Assembly (NCBI GenBank): GCA_017472105.1
Contig: JAFUQY010000313.1
Location: 1 to 11,049 of the forward strand
DNA: 11,049 nt
Direction of reading: 5' to 3'
Source of the DNA: Clostridia bacterium
GTDB taxonomy: Bacteria; Bacillota_A; Clostridia; Oscillospirales; CAG-272
Shown: positions 1 to 6,043 of the stretch, piece after piece
Layout of the letters: each line of letters starts with the position of its first letter
How positions within the stretch are numbered: the first letter of the stretch is position 1
Program-made: the position numbers and the translations under genes
The notes under the pieces: generated by a model
Seen by the model: only the letters and a program-made list of their open reading frames with translations
Told to the model about the DNA's origin: nothing
Databases searched by the model: none

Positions 1-273
1 GAAAACAGTCTCTCGCCCCAGCGTCAGCTTGAGCTGCGGGAGTTTCTCGCCACGTCCGCGCGGTATTACGGCTGTCAGTTCGTCATCGCCACGCACTCGC
101 CGTTCATCCTCTCGATCCCGGGCGCGAAGATTTATGATTTAGATGAATATTCCTCGGACGTGCGCAAATGGACGGAGCTGGATCACGTGTGGGAGTACTA
201 CAAGTTTTTCAAGGAGCATGAGGAAGAAATCCGCGAGGCGAATGAATACCGGATTGAGGAGATTGGAGAATGA
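1..273 (+). CDS. AAA/ABC-type ATPase, C-terminal end (partial)
   Basis: The reading frame is open from the first base and ends at TGA 271-273, giving the last 90 residues. It begins ENSLSPQRQLELREFL, which is what normally follows the Walker B aspartate/glutamate (DEP-ENxLS, the D-loop) in stand-alone AAA-family ATPases with an ABC-type fold. It continues QFVIATHSPFIL, the switch or H-loop with its conserved histidine. The tail after IYDLDE is charged and helical (KFFKEHEEEIREANEYRIEEIGE). In this family the domain hydrolyses ATP in the cytoplasm; many members are uncharacterised, and some belong to defence or DNA-repair modules. The Walker A half lies outside the window, so partner and role cannot be judged. 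The family call is solid; the function is unknown. Confidence 0.85.
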   Translation, partial: ENSLSPQRQLELREFLATSARYYGCQFVIATHSPFILSIPGAKIYDLDEYSSDVRKWTELDHVWEYYKFFKEHEEEIREANEYRIEEIGE

Positions 274-281
274 TGCGGAAC

Positions 282-304
282 GGACAGTCGGGGACGCCTG
301 TCCC
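282..304. repeat. Small overlapping inverted repeats downstream of the ATPase gene
   Basis: Two alternative short hairpins overlap here: GGACAG (282-287) with CTGTCC (298-303), and GGGAC (291-295) with GTCCC (300-304) around a GCCT loop. No T-tract follows, so it is a poor intrinsic terminator. Its position just after a stop codon and its compact palindromic form resemble small dispersed intergenic repeats. I cannot count copies from one window. Confidence 0.4.
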
Positions 305-309
305 TACAA

Positions 310-338
310 TTGTATCCGGACGAAACAATTATGATAAT
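310..338 (+). promoter_or_regulatory. Weak candidate sigma-A promoter for the LRR-dockerin gene
   Basis: TTGTAT (310-315) and GATAAT (333-338) are separated by 17 nt. The -10 differs from consensus at one base, while the -35 is poor. The expected start near 345 would leave only about 12 nt of leader before the ATG at 357, with the GGAGG ribosome-binding site (347-351) almost at the 5' end. This is tentative; transcription from further upstream is possible. Confidence 0.35.
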
Positions 339-356
339 ATCAATTTGGAGGTATTT

Positions 357-2231
357 ATGAAAACAAAATGGGGTTATCTGCTGACCGCGGCGATGATGTG
401 CGTGATGCTTGCGTCAGCTGTCGGCGCGGAGGTTGAGGGCGACTTCACGTATGTGGTTCTCAATGGACAGGCTACGATCACGGCGGCGAGCACGGATATT
501 TCCGGGGATGTTGTGATTCCCGAGACGCTCGGCGGGTATCCGGTAACTGCGATCGGATCGGGTGCGTTCAACAATCGCGACAGCATGACGAGCCTGACGA
601 TTCCGGATGGGGTTGCGATTGCAGAAAAGGCGGTTTATGACTGCAATGCGCTTACTGCGATCGATGTCAGTGAAACAAATGCGGACTATTCCACTGTGGA
701 CGGAGTGCTGTTTAACAAAGACAAGACCACGCTAATTGCGTATCCTGCAGGGAAGACAGATACGGAATATGTGATTCCCGATGGGGTTACGGAAGTGATG
801 GGGTATGCGTTTTATAGTTGCGACAAGATAAAGAATGTAACTATTCCAGACGGTGTGGAAGCGATTCCGGAGTACATGTTTTACGGCTGTGATTATTTAG
901 TCAGCGTTTCCATTCCGGACGGTGTTATTTCTATTGGCGATTCCGCATTTTATATATGTCAGAGTTTGAGCGGTGTTTCCATTCCGAGCAGTGTCACTTC
1001 GATTGGCGATTTTGCTTTTTCCAGTTGCAAAAGCCTGACTGGCATTTCTATCCCGAACGGGGTCACTTCTATTGGAGATTCTGCCTTTCTGGGTTGCTCT
1101 AGTCTGATCAGTATTTCTATACCAAACAGTGTCACTTCTATCGGATATCATGCTTTTTGTGAGTGTTATAGTCTGAACAGCCTTTTCATTCAGAATAGTG
1201 TCACTTCTATTGGGCGCAGTGCTTTTTCCGGTTGCACTAATTTAACATACGCATTCATCCCTGCATCAGTCACATCTATAAATAGGAATACCTTCTCCTA
1301 CTGCCCCAACCTCACCATCTACGGTTACGCCAACACCTACGCCCAGTCTTTCGCCGCAGAACAATCCATCCCCTTCGTAGCCCTCGACGAGGCGGCAGTC
1401 CCCCAGTTCACTTCCAACCTCACCTCCGCAGAATACGCCGCAGGTGACACCGCCATCCTCTCCGTAACCGCATCCGCGGCGGACAACGGTTCCCTCTCCT
1501 ATCAATGGTACGTGAGCGATACCCCCGACGGGGACGGAACTCCCATTGACGGCGCAACTGAGGCATCCTACACCGCACCCACCGACACCGTCGGCGTGAA
1601 GTATTACTACGTCATCGTCACCAACACAAGCGAGACGGAAACCGGTGTAAAAACCGCGACTGCGCGGAGCACTGCGGCGGCTGTGACCGTCATCGCAAAA
1701 ACCGACGCCGAATCCCCCGTCATCTTCGCACAGACCCATTCGTCTGCATGCCGTGCAGGGGACGACACCGCGCTGTTTGTCTCCGCATCCGTATCCGACG
1801 GCGGCGCGCTCACCTATCAGTGGTACGTCAGCGATGCATCAGGGGACGACGGTGACGCCATCGAAGGTGCGGTTTCAGCCGGATACAAGCCGCAGACGGA
1901 CGAGGATGGTGTGAAATACTATTACGTCATCATCACGAACACCAATCCTTCCGCCACCGGAGCCCAGACCACTTCCGTGCGGAGTGAAGAAATGGCACTC
2001 ACCGTGGGCGGCGGATACATCACCGGAGATGTTGATGCCAGTGGGCTGACCGACAGTGATGACGCCGCAGTTCTCGCGCAGTATTTCGCCGGTCTCACCC
2101 TTCCCAATCCCGATGCCGCAGATATCGACAGCGATCAGGCTCTCACCCGACGCGACGCGATGGTTCTCACGCGCTATCTCTCCGGCTGGAAGGAATACAA
2201 CACCCTGATCCGCTATTCCGTATATGAATGA
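357..2231 (+). CDS. Secreted BspA-like LRR protein with two Ig-like domains and a C-terminal dockerin
   Basis: A 624-residue protein starting at ATG 357, chosen because GGAGG (347-351) sits 5 nt upstream and a signal peptide follows directly (MKTKW, hydrophobic stretch, likely cleavage after SAVGA near residue 24). Residues about 45-345 are BspA/TpLRR (LRR_5 type) repeats, regular from residue 184 with 23-residue units of the form xSIPxxVTSIGxxAFxxCxSL, closed by the usual IYGYANTYAQ...IPFVAL cap. Residues about 348-445 and 454-550 are two homologous Ig-like domains, each with YQWYVSD and GVKYYYVI-TNT. Residues about 554-611 form a type I dockerin with two calcium-loop repeats (GDVDASGLTDSDD...YFAG and DIDSDQALTRRDA...YLSGW). 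The protein is expected to be exported and docked onto a cohesin-bearing scaffold, with the LRR part binding proteins or surfaces. No catalytic domain is visible. The LRR half is AT-richer with T/G-ending codons, while the Ig and dockerin half is strongly C-ending. Confidence 0.92.
   Translation: MKTKWGYLLTAAMMCVMLASAVGAEVEGDFTYVVLNGQATITAASTDISGDVVIPETLGGYPVTAIGSGAFNNRDSMTSLTIPDGVAIAEKAVYDCNALTAIDVSETNADYSTVDGVLFNKDKTTLIAYPAGKTDTEYVIPDGVTEVMGYAFYSCDKIKNVTIPDGVEAIPEYMFYGCDYLVSVSIPDGVISIGDSAFYICQSLSGVSIPSSVTSIGDFAFSSCKSLTGISIPNGVTSIGDSAFLGCSSLISISIPNSVTSIGYHAFCECYSLNSLFIQNSVTSIGRSAFSGCTNLTYAFIPASVTSINRNTFSYCPNLTIYGYANTYAQSFAAEQSIPFVALDEAAVPQFTSNLTSAEYAAGDTAILSVTASAADNGSLSYQWYVSDTPDGDGTPIDGATEASYTAPTDTVGVKYYYVIVTNTSETETGVKTATARSTAAAVTVIAKTDAESPVIFAQTHSSACRAGDDTALFVSASVSDGGALTYQWYVSDASGDDGDAIEGAVSAGYKPQTDEDGVKYYYVIITNTNPSATGAQTTSVRSEEMALTVGGGYITGDVDASGLTDSDDAAVLAQYFAGLTLPNPDAADIDSDQALTRRDAMVLTRYLSGWKEYNTLIRYSVYE
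906..1316 (+). repeat. Six tandem 69-bp repeats encoding LRR units
   Basis: Units begin at residues 184, 207, 230, 253, 276 and 299 of the LRR protein, a constant step of 23 codons (69 bp); the last is 22 codons. Blocks such as AGTGTCACTTCTATTGG recur almost unchanged between units at the DNA level. This indicates recent expansion, with potential for slippage or recombination to change copy number. Confidence 0.85.
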
Positions 2232-2253
2232 ACCGCCAATCAACTGAACAGCA

Positions 2254-2291
2254 AAACGGAGACTCCGGGAATGGAATCTCCGTTTGTTTTT
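2254..2291 (+). terminator. Intrinsic terminator between convergent genes
   Basis: A perfect 9-bp stem, AAACGGAGA (2254-2262) with TCTCCGTTT (2277-2285), can extend inward with TCC/GGA. It is followed by GTTTTT (2286-2291), which fits termination of the LRR gene ending at 2231. The T-tract overlaps the TAA of the opposing XRE gene (2290-2292). On the minus strand the run after the stem is only TTTT, so it may work weakly in both directions. Confidence 0.85.
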
Positions 2292-3444
2292 ATTCCCTTC
2301 TGCACCACGCGAAGTCGGACTCATCCCGGATGCGCAGGTTTCTCGGGCAGGTTTCCAGCAGATGCTGCACTGCGCAGAAGCGTTCCTCCTCACGCACCGG
2401 GTCGAATACCGGCGATTTCATCCAGTGCAGATAGTCCTCCGGGGATCCGCACGAGCCTTGCAGACCCATCCTGCTCTCGTCATACGCCAGTTCACTCACC
2501 AGATACGATGTGTGCTTCGCGTACGGCGGGAGTTTTTCGTGTTCTGCGGCAAATTCCGCCATGTTTTCGAGCGAATCCAGCGCACGTCCGCAGTCGCCCT
2601 TCTCCATCCACGCCTCCGCGAGATGATGGTACGCCCACGCCATATTCCATGTGTACCCGAGAAAATCCCCGTCCCGGAACACCGCGCGGTACACGGCGAG
2701 CTTCATTTCGTTCACGGCAATCCACGTGTCGGTATCGCATCTCGGGGAATCCGGTTCCCTGTCCATCCGCCTGCCGCAGAGATTCTCCGCTTTCGAGAGG
2801 AACCACCACATCAGCTCGAGGATGTTCTTCTGACGCAGGAGCAGCCCTTCCGGGGTATTGATTTTGTATGCCTCCTCGAGCCACAGCTCCTGCGTGAAAT
2901 TGAACCCGGCAGGGATTCTCTCGCACGCGGCGCGGTATTCCTCCGGCGTATCCGCGGTCAGGGCGATCATTCCGATGGCGTCATACCGGATGCCGTCGTC
3001 GGTACAGCCGTCCAGAATCAGCTCCACGATCCGTCGGACTTCGGCTTTGATTTCGTTCTGCCATGCTTCCCTGCCCGGGCAGTACAGATCAAGCGCATTC
3101 ATGTACGCATCCATCATTTTCCAAGAATACGGGTACTTCCGGTAGCCTTCCTTTGCCAGCAGAAGTGCCGCGGCTTCATCGCGCAGTCCGGTTTCCCTGA
3201 TCTCAGCGATGCATGCATCAATCGCGGCTTCGGTTTTCTGTCCGTCGTTGCCCAGAAGCTCGTCGATGGTGACGCCGAAATAATTCGCCAGAATCGGCAG
3301 GGTTTCGATATCGGGATATGTCTCTGCGCGCTCCCATTTGGACACGGTCTGCGGTGTGACGCCGATGAATTCCGCAAGTCTGTCCTGTGTGATGTCGGAC
3401 GAGCGGCGCAGGGCTTTGAGTGTTTCGGAAAAATGCTGTTTCAT
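2290..3444 (-). CDS. XRE-family transcriptional regulator with long helical C-terminal domain
   Basis: A 384-residue protein. The start is ATG at 3444-3442, with GGAGG (3455-3451) 6 nt upstream; an in-frame upstream ATG at 3513 is rejected because it lies inside the promoter. Residues 5-65 are a Cro/CI-type helix-turn-helix (ITQDRLAEFIGVTPQTVSKWE, then YPDIETLPILANYFGVTIDELL), so it should bind DNA in the cytoplasm, probably as a dimer. Residues about 70-384 are soluble and alpha-helical with TPR-like stretches (for example HHLAEAWMEKGDCGRALDSLENMAEFA) and no membrane segment, so this part may sense a ligand or protein. It lies downstream of the long ECF sigma gene on the same strand but has its own promoter and a candidate operator. 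It shares architecture with the regulator at 9264-10286. The target genes are unknown. Confidence 0.88.
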   Translation of the reverse strand: MKQHFSETLKALRRSSDITQDRLAEFIGVTPQTVSKWERAETYPDIETLPILANYFGVTIDELLGNDGQKTEAAIDACIAEIRETGLRDEAAALLLAKEGYRKYPYSWKMMDAYMNALDLYCPGREAWQNEIKAEVRRIVELILDGCTDDGIRYDAIGMIALTADTPEEYRAACERIPAGFNFTQELWLEEAYKINTPEGLLLRQKNILELMWWFLSKAENLCGRRMDREPDSPRCDTDTWIAVNEMKLAVYRAVFRDGDFLGYTWNMAWAYHHLAEAWMEKGDCGRALDSLENMAEFAAEHEKLPPYAKHTSYLVSELAYDESRMGLQGSCGSPEDYLHWMKSPVFDPVREEERFCAVQHLLETCPRNLRIRDESDFAWCRRE

Positions 3445-3467
3445 ATTCAGCCTCCGTTGTGTGATGT

Positions 3468-3477
3468 ACGGTACCGT
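3468..3477. promoter_or_regulatory. Candidate operator of the XRE gene
   Basis: ACGGTACCGT is a perfect 10-bp palindrome. With three further symmetric outer base pairs it becomes a 20-bp dyad (3463-3482) with two mismatched pairs. It lies immediately after the predicted transcription start of the XRE gene (-10 at 3485-3490), where an autorepressor site is often found. The function is inferred only from position and symmetry. Confidence 0.5.
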
Positions 3478-3484
3478 TGATCTT

Positions 3485-3513
3485 ATTATACATCGCACCG
3501 GGAGTGATTGCAA
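3485..3513 (-). promoter_or_regulatory. Sigma-A promoter of the XRE gene
   Basis: Read on the minus strand, TTGCAA (3513-3508), a 17-nt spacer, then TATAAT (3490-3485). The spacing is ideal and the -10 is a consensus match. The predicted start near 3478 gives a leader of about 33 nt before the ATG at 3444. Confidence 0.85.
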
Positions 3514-3550
3514 TAACGCGTTTCGCGGGAAAAAATCCCGTGATGCGTTA
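3514..3550 (-). terminator. Hairpin after the ECF sigma gene, possible weak terminator
   Basis: Outer stem TAACGC (3514-3519) with GCGTTA (3545-3550) and inner stem CGGGA (3526-3530) with TCCCG (3536-3540), separated by an asymmetric internal loop. It lies 11 nt after the stop of the minus-strand sigma gene and abuts the XRE -35 element. Only TTATT follows it on the minus strand, so efficient termination is doubtful. Confidence 0.4.
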
Positions 3551-3561
3551 CTTCACAGCCG

Positions 3562-5211
3562 TTATTCCGCAAACACCCGCGCGTATTCGCAGAGGTTCGC
3601 TGTTGTGCCGTCCCATGCGAGTACCTCGTACTCCACAAGCCCGGTCACGTCATCTCTCACATCCATGCGGTAGACCCAGCGGTTTCCGACTGCGAAGGGC
3701 ATGATGCCGCATTCGTCTCTGACGTCGTATTCGTGCAGCACGAGGAAGGAGTGTTCCGCGTCTTCCCTGCGTGCACAGAAAATTTCCTCCTTCACGACGC
3801 CGACGCCGGACTTGTACCAGACCGTTGTTTCCCGCTTCGGTGCGCTGAGGTGCCATTCCTCGCAGTCCGTGAATGCGCCGCCGTCCCACTGCACCGTCAC
3901 GCCGTTCTTCACGTATGTCAGGCGGGTACCGTCCCCGGTTTTCGATTCGATGAAATCACCGGGATGCATACCTGCGTCGTGGAGCAGGCAGTCGCAAAGG
4001 TCGTAGTTGTAGAAAATTCCGCAGGCGGCGTAGAACTGGAGTCCGAACTCGTGCATATTGTAGCACCGGTAGTCCCCGCCGACCAGTCTGCCGTTTTCCG
4101 AGCTGTACCGGTAACCGCCGAAGCTGGCAAAGGATTTTTCGGGATTCTTACCGCGGAAGTCCTCGATTTCCCGCACGGCACCCCATGCAATGCCGTATTC
4201 GATGCTGTCGTGCGGAATTTTTTCAAGAAGCTCCCGGTAAGCCGACGCCGCTTCGTCCAGCTGACCGCTGCGGTTGAGCATCTGTGCCAGCTCGCATTCC
4301 AGACCTCTCAGCATGTCGCGGTATCCGTGGGAACGTGCGTACGGAATCTGCACCTCGCGGATCACGCGGATGACTTCATCAATCTCCAGTGCCGCACGCT
4401 CTTCCGCAAGAACGGAGCCCATCGAATCCTCGTCGTCCAGCTCCTGTGCGAGGGATTTCAGCTGCGCGAGGTTCTCCGGTGTCCGCATCTCCGGAATGGA
4501 CCAGTAGCCCTGAAAGAGCATCTTCAGAAGAAGCTCCTTTTTCCGTACGGATTCGGGCAGCTCGTCGATCTCGGCGTGGATTTTTTCATATTCCGTGCGG
4601 ATATCGGCGGTATCGTGGCGGAAATACCGGTCCAGCCCGCGGATTCTGTCCATGATTTTTTCTGTCAGTTCAAAATTATCGTTTCTCATCGCTCCGTATT
4701 CCTTTCTCAGTTCCTCCCGTCCCCGGTTCAGGCGCCATTTCACCGTACCCTCCGGCGATCCGGTCATCTCCGCAATCTCGCGCACCGAATAGCCTTCGAG
4801 ATAGTGCAGACGGATGGCATCCCGCAGCGTCTCCGGCAGGCATTCCACGGCCTGTGTGAGGTCACTTCCGTCACTCACGGCGAGAATTCCGTCCTCTCCG
4901 AGCGCATCGCACAGCGCGTCATAGGACACGTCGTCCGGTTTCCGGGTTACGCAGTTTTTCGCGCGGTTCACGGCAATTCTGCAAAGCCACGGCGCAAATT
5001 TCGTCCGGTCGCGCAGGTGATGCAGTCGGAGCCACGCGGTGATGAACGCCTCCTGTACGCAGTCCTCCGCCGCGTCACTGTCCCCGATGATGCGGTAAAC
5101 GGCGGCAAGCGCGAGTCTCTGCGTACGGATGACCAGCTCCTCAAACGCACCGTCGTCCCCATCCGCGGCGGCCCTGACCAGTGCGGCGGTGTCCGTGATT
5201 TTGTATTCCAT
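3562..5211 (-). CDS. ECF-type RNA polymerase sigma factor with ~370-residue soluble C-terminal extension
   Basis: A 549-residue protein starting at ATG 5211-5209, with GGAGG (5222-5218) 6 nt upstream. Residues about 20-92 are sigma region 2 (AFEELVIRTQRLALAAVYRI, DAAEDCVQEAFITAW, then KFAPWLCRIAVNRAKN). Residues about 120-172 are region 4 with its helix-turn-helix (LPETLRDAIRLHYLEGYSVREIAEMTG, then TVKWRLNRGREELRK). A normal ECF sigma ends here. This one continues with helical segments (180-355, one TPR-like: SGQLDEAASAYRELLEKIP) and then a beta-rich part (360-549) containing VWYKSGVGVVKEE and VGNRWVYRMD, patterns otherwise seen in exported lipoprotein-like domains. No membrane segment is visible and no anti-sigma gene adjoins it, so the tail may regulate or sense in cis. 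An ECF-type promoter precedes it, suggesting autoregulation. The sigma call is firm; the tail is unrecognised. Confidence 0.88.
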   Translation of the reverse strand: MEYKITDTAALVRAAADGDDGAFEELVIRTQRLALAAVYRIIGDSDAAEDCVQEAFITAWLRLHHLRDRTKFAPWLCRIAVNRAKNCVTRKPDDVSYDALCDALGEDGILAVSDGSDLTQAVECLPETLRDAIRLHYLEGYSVREIAEMTGSPEGTVKWRLNRGREELRKEYGAMRNDNFELTEKIMDRIRGLDRYFRHDTADIRTEYEKIHAEIDELPESVRKKELLLKMLFQGYWSIPEMRTPENLAQLKSLAQELDDEDSMGSVLAEERAALEIDEVIRVIREVQIPYARSHGYRDMLRGLECELAQMLNRSGQLDEAASAYRELLEKIPHDSIEYGIAWGAVREIEDFRGKNPEKSFASFGGYRYSSENGRLVGGDYRCYNMHEFGLQFYAACGIFYNYDLCDCLLHDAGMHPGDFIESKTGDGTRLTYVKNGVTVQWDGGAFTDCEEWHLSAPKRETTVWYKSGVGVVKEEIFCARREDAEHSFLVLHEYDVRDECGIMPFAVGNRWVYRMDVRDDVTGLVEYEVLAWDGTTANLCEYARVFAE

Positions 5212-5250
5212 GGCGTTCCTCCTTTTTTGTTGTATTTCGCAGCTGCTTGA

Positions 5251-5282
5251 CTATAAGACACATTCTGCGGCACAAAGGTTGG
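5251..5282 (-). promoter_or_regulatory. ECF-sigma-type promoter of the long sigma gene
   Basis: On the minus strand, CCAACCTTTGTG (5282-5271) carries the AAC core of ECF -35 elements, and TGTCTTATAG (5260-5251) carries the GTC core of ECF -10 elements. AACC and GTC are separated by 17 nt, exactly as in the promoter at 9087-9113. The predicted start near 5250 leaves about 40 nt of leader. Confidence 0.65.
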
Positions 5283-5303
5283 CGGGTATGAGAAATTTTT
5301 CAG

Positions 5304-5344
5304 AAAAAAACGGACATCCCATCTGTACGACGACCGGATGCCCG
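5304..5344 (-). terminator. Intrinsic terminator of the flavodoxin-pnuC operon
   Basis: On the minus strand, CGGGCATCC (5344-5336) pairs with GGATGTCCG (5319-5311), a 9-bp stem with one G-U pair, followed by seven T (5310-5304). It starts 12 nt after the pnuC stop codon, a classic Rho-independent layout. It insulates the operon from the sigma gene promoter just beyond. Confidence 0.85.
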
Positions 5345-5356
5345 TAGGATATGCGG

Positions 5357-6031
5357 TTACTGCGCCTGCTGCTCCCGGTACAGCTTTCGCGCACGGACGA
5401 ATGCGGCACACAGGCAGACGAACGAATAGAGCGAATAAATCAGATACGTGATCTGCTCGGGATTCTCCGCCATCATCGTGATGTACAGGCCAATGTTCAG
5501 CAGACTCGACGGGATCATGAGCGCGGTGTATTCAATGAAGGCGAACATGGTCAGGATGGAGTTGAGAATGCCGACGAGGGTGATGGTGCTGTCGAAAATG
5601 ACGTACCCGGAGCCGACTGCCGTCAGAACCGCGGACATCGCACACCACACAATAAACATACCGCCGGCAAGAAGTCCTCTCTGCTTCCCTGTCATTTTCC
5701 GGAACACCGTCGATTTGCCCCACGGATTCTTCCGCCACTTCAGGAACGTGATGAGCTGGAGCGGACAGGAGAACAGGACGGCATACACCGCCGAGCCGTA
5801 GAGCTGATAATACACGTACACCGCCGCGTACAGGAGGGAGTTGAAGCCCCCGAGAAGGCTCGCGTAACGGCTGACCCGCGATTGCAGGAGGGAGATGACG
5901 AGCGAAATGTACAGGGGCAGAATCCGCAGGAACGACTGGCGGAACAATATGCCCGTGACGGTGATTCCCACAGCGGTGACAAGGAGGAGAATTTGCAGGA
6001 TGTTCTGTCTGAGAAAGTCTTTGCGTTTCAT
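5357..6031 (-). CDS. pnuC: PnuC-like nicotinamide riboside/NMN transporter
   Basis: A 224-residue integral membrane protein starting at ATG 6031-6029, with GAGG (6041-6038) 6 nt upstream. About seven hydrophobic segments are visible (roughly 12-30, 33-50, 57-78, 80-96, 118-140, 149-187, 193-212) and the C-terminus is charged (RARKLYREQQAQ). Features compatible with PnuC are LQLITFLKWRKN after the fourth segment and FDSTITLVGILNSILTMFAF, IEYTA and LLNIGLYI near the end, with the aspartate, threonine, glutamate and asparagine positions typical of the family. PnuC proteins carry vitamin B3 nucleosides inward by facilitated diffusion, driven by phosphorylation in the cytoplasm. The gene starts 12 nt after the flavodoxin-like gene ends, so the two are probably co-transcribed and translationally linked. 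An unrelated small membrane protein remains possible. Confidence 0.7.
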   Translation of the reverse strand: MKRKDFLRQNILQILLLVTAVGITVTGILFRQSFLRILPLYISLVISLLQSRVSRYASLLGGFNSLLYAAVYVYYQLYGSAVYAVLFSCPLQLITFLKWRKNPWGKSTVFRKMTGKQRGLLAGGMFIVWCAMSAVLTAVGSGYVIFDSTITLVGILNSILTMFAFIEYTALMIPSSLLNIGLYITMMAENPEQITYLIYSLYSFVCLCAAFVRARKLYREQQAQ

Positions 6032-6043
6032 GGATTGCCTCGG

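Noticed and set aside
906..1316. CRISPR-like regular repeats
   Set aside because: The 69-bp periodicity is in-frame protein repeat (LRR), with no conserved repeat and variable spacer pattern.
2284..3480. Long plus-strand open frame (398 codons) opposite the first XRE gene
   Set aside because: Antisense shadow created by codon bias; its start overlaps the terminator, it has no ribosome-binding site and no recognisable protein features, while the minus-strand gene has promoter, RBS and a clear HTH.
3733..5250. Plus-strand open frame (505 codons) opposite the long sigma gene
   Set aside because: Shadow of a firm ECF sigma gene; its translation is His/Arg/Val-rich low-complexity without family motifs.
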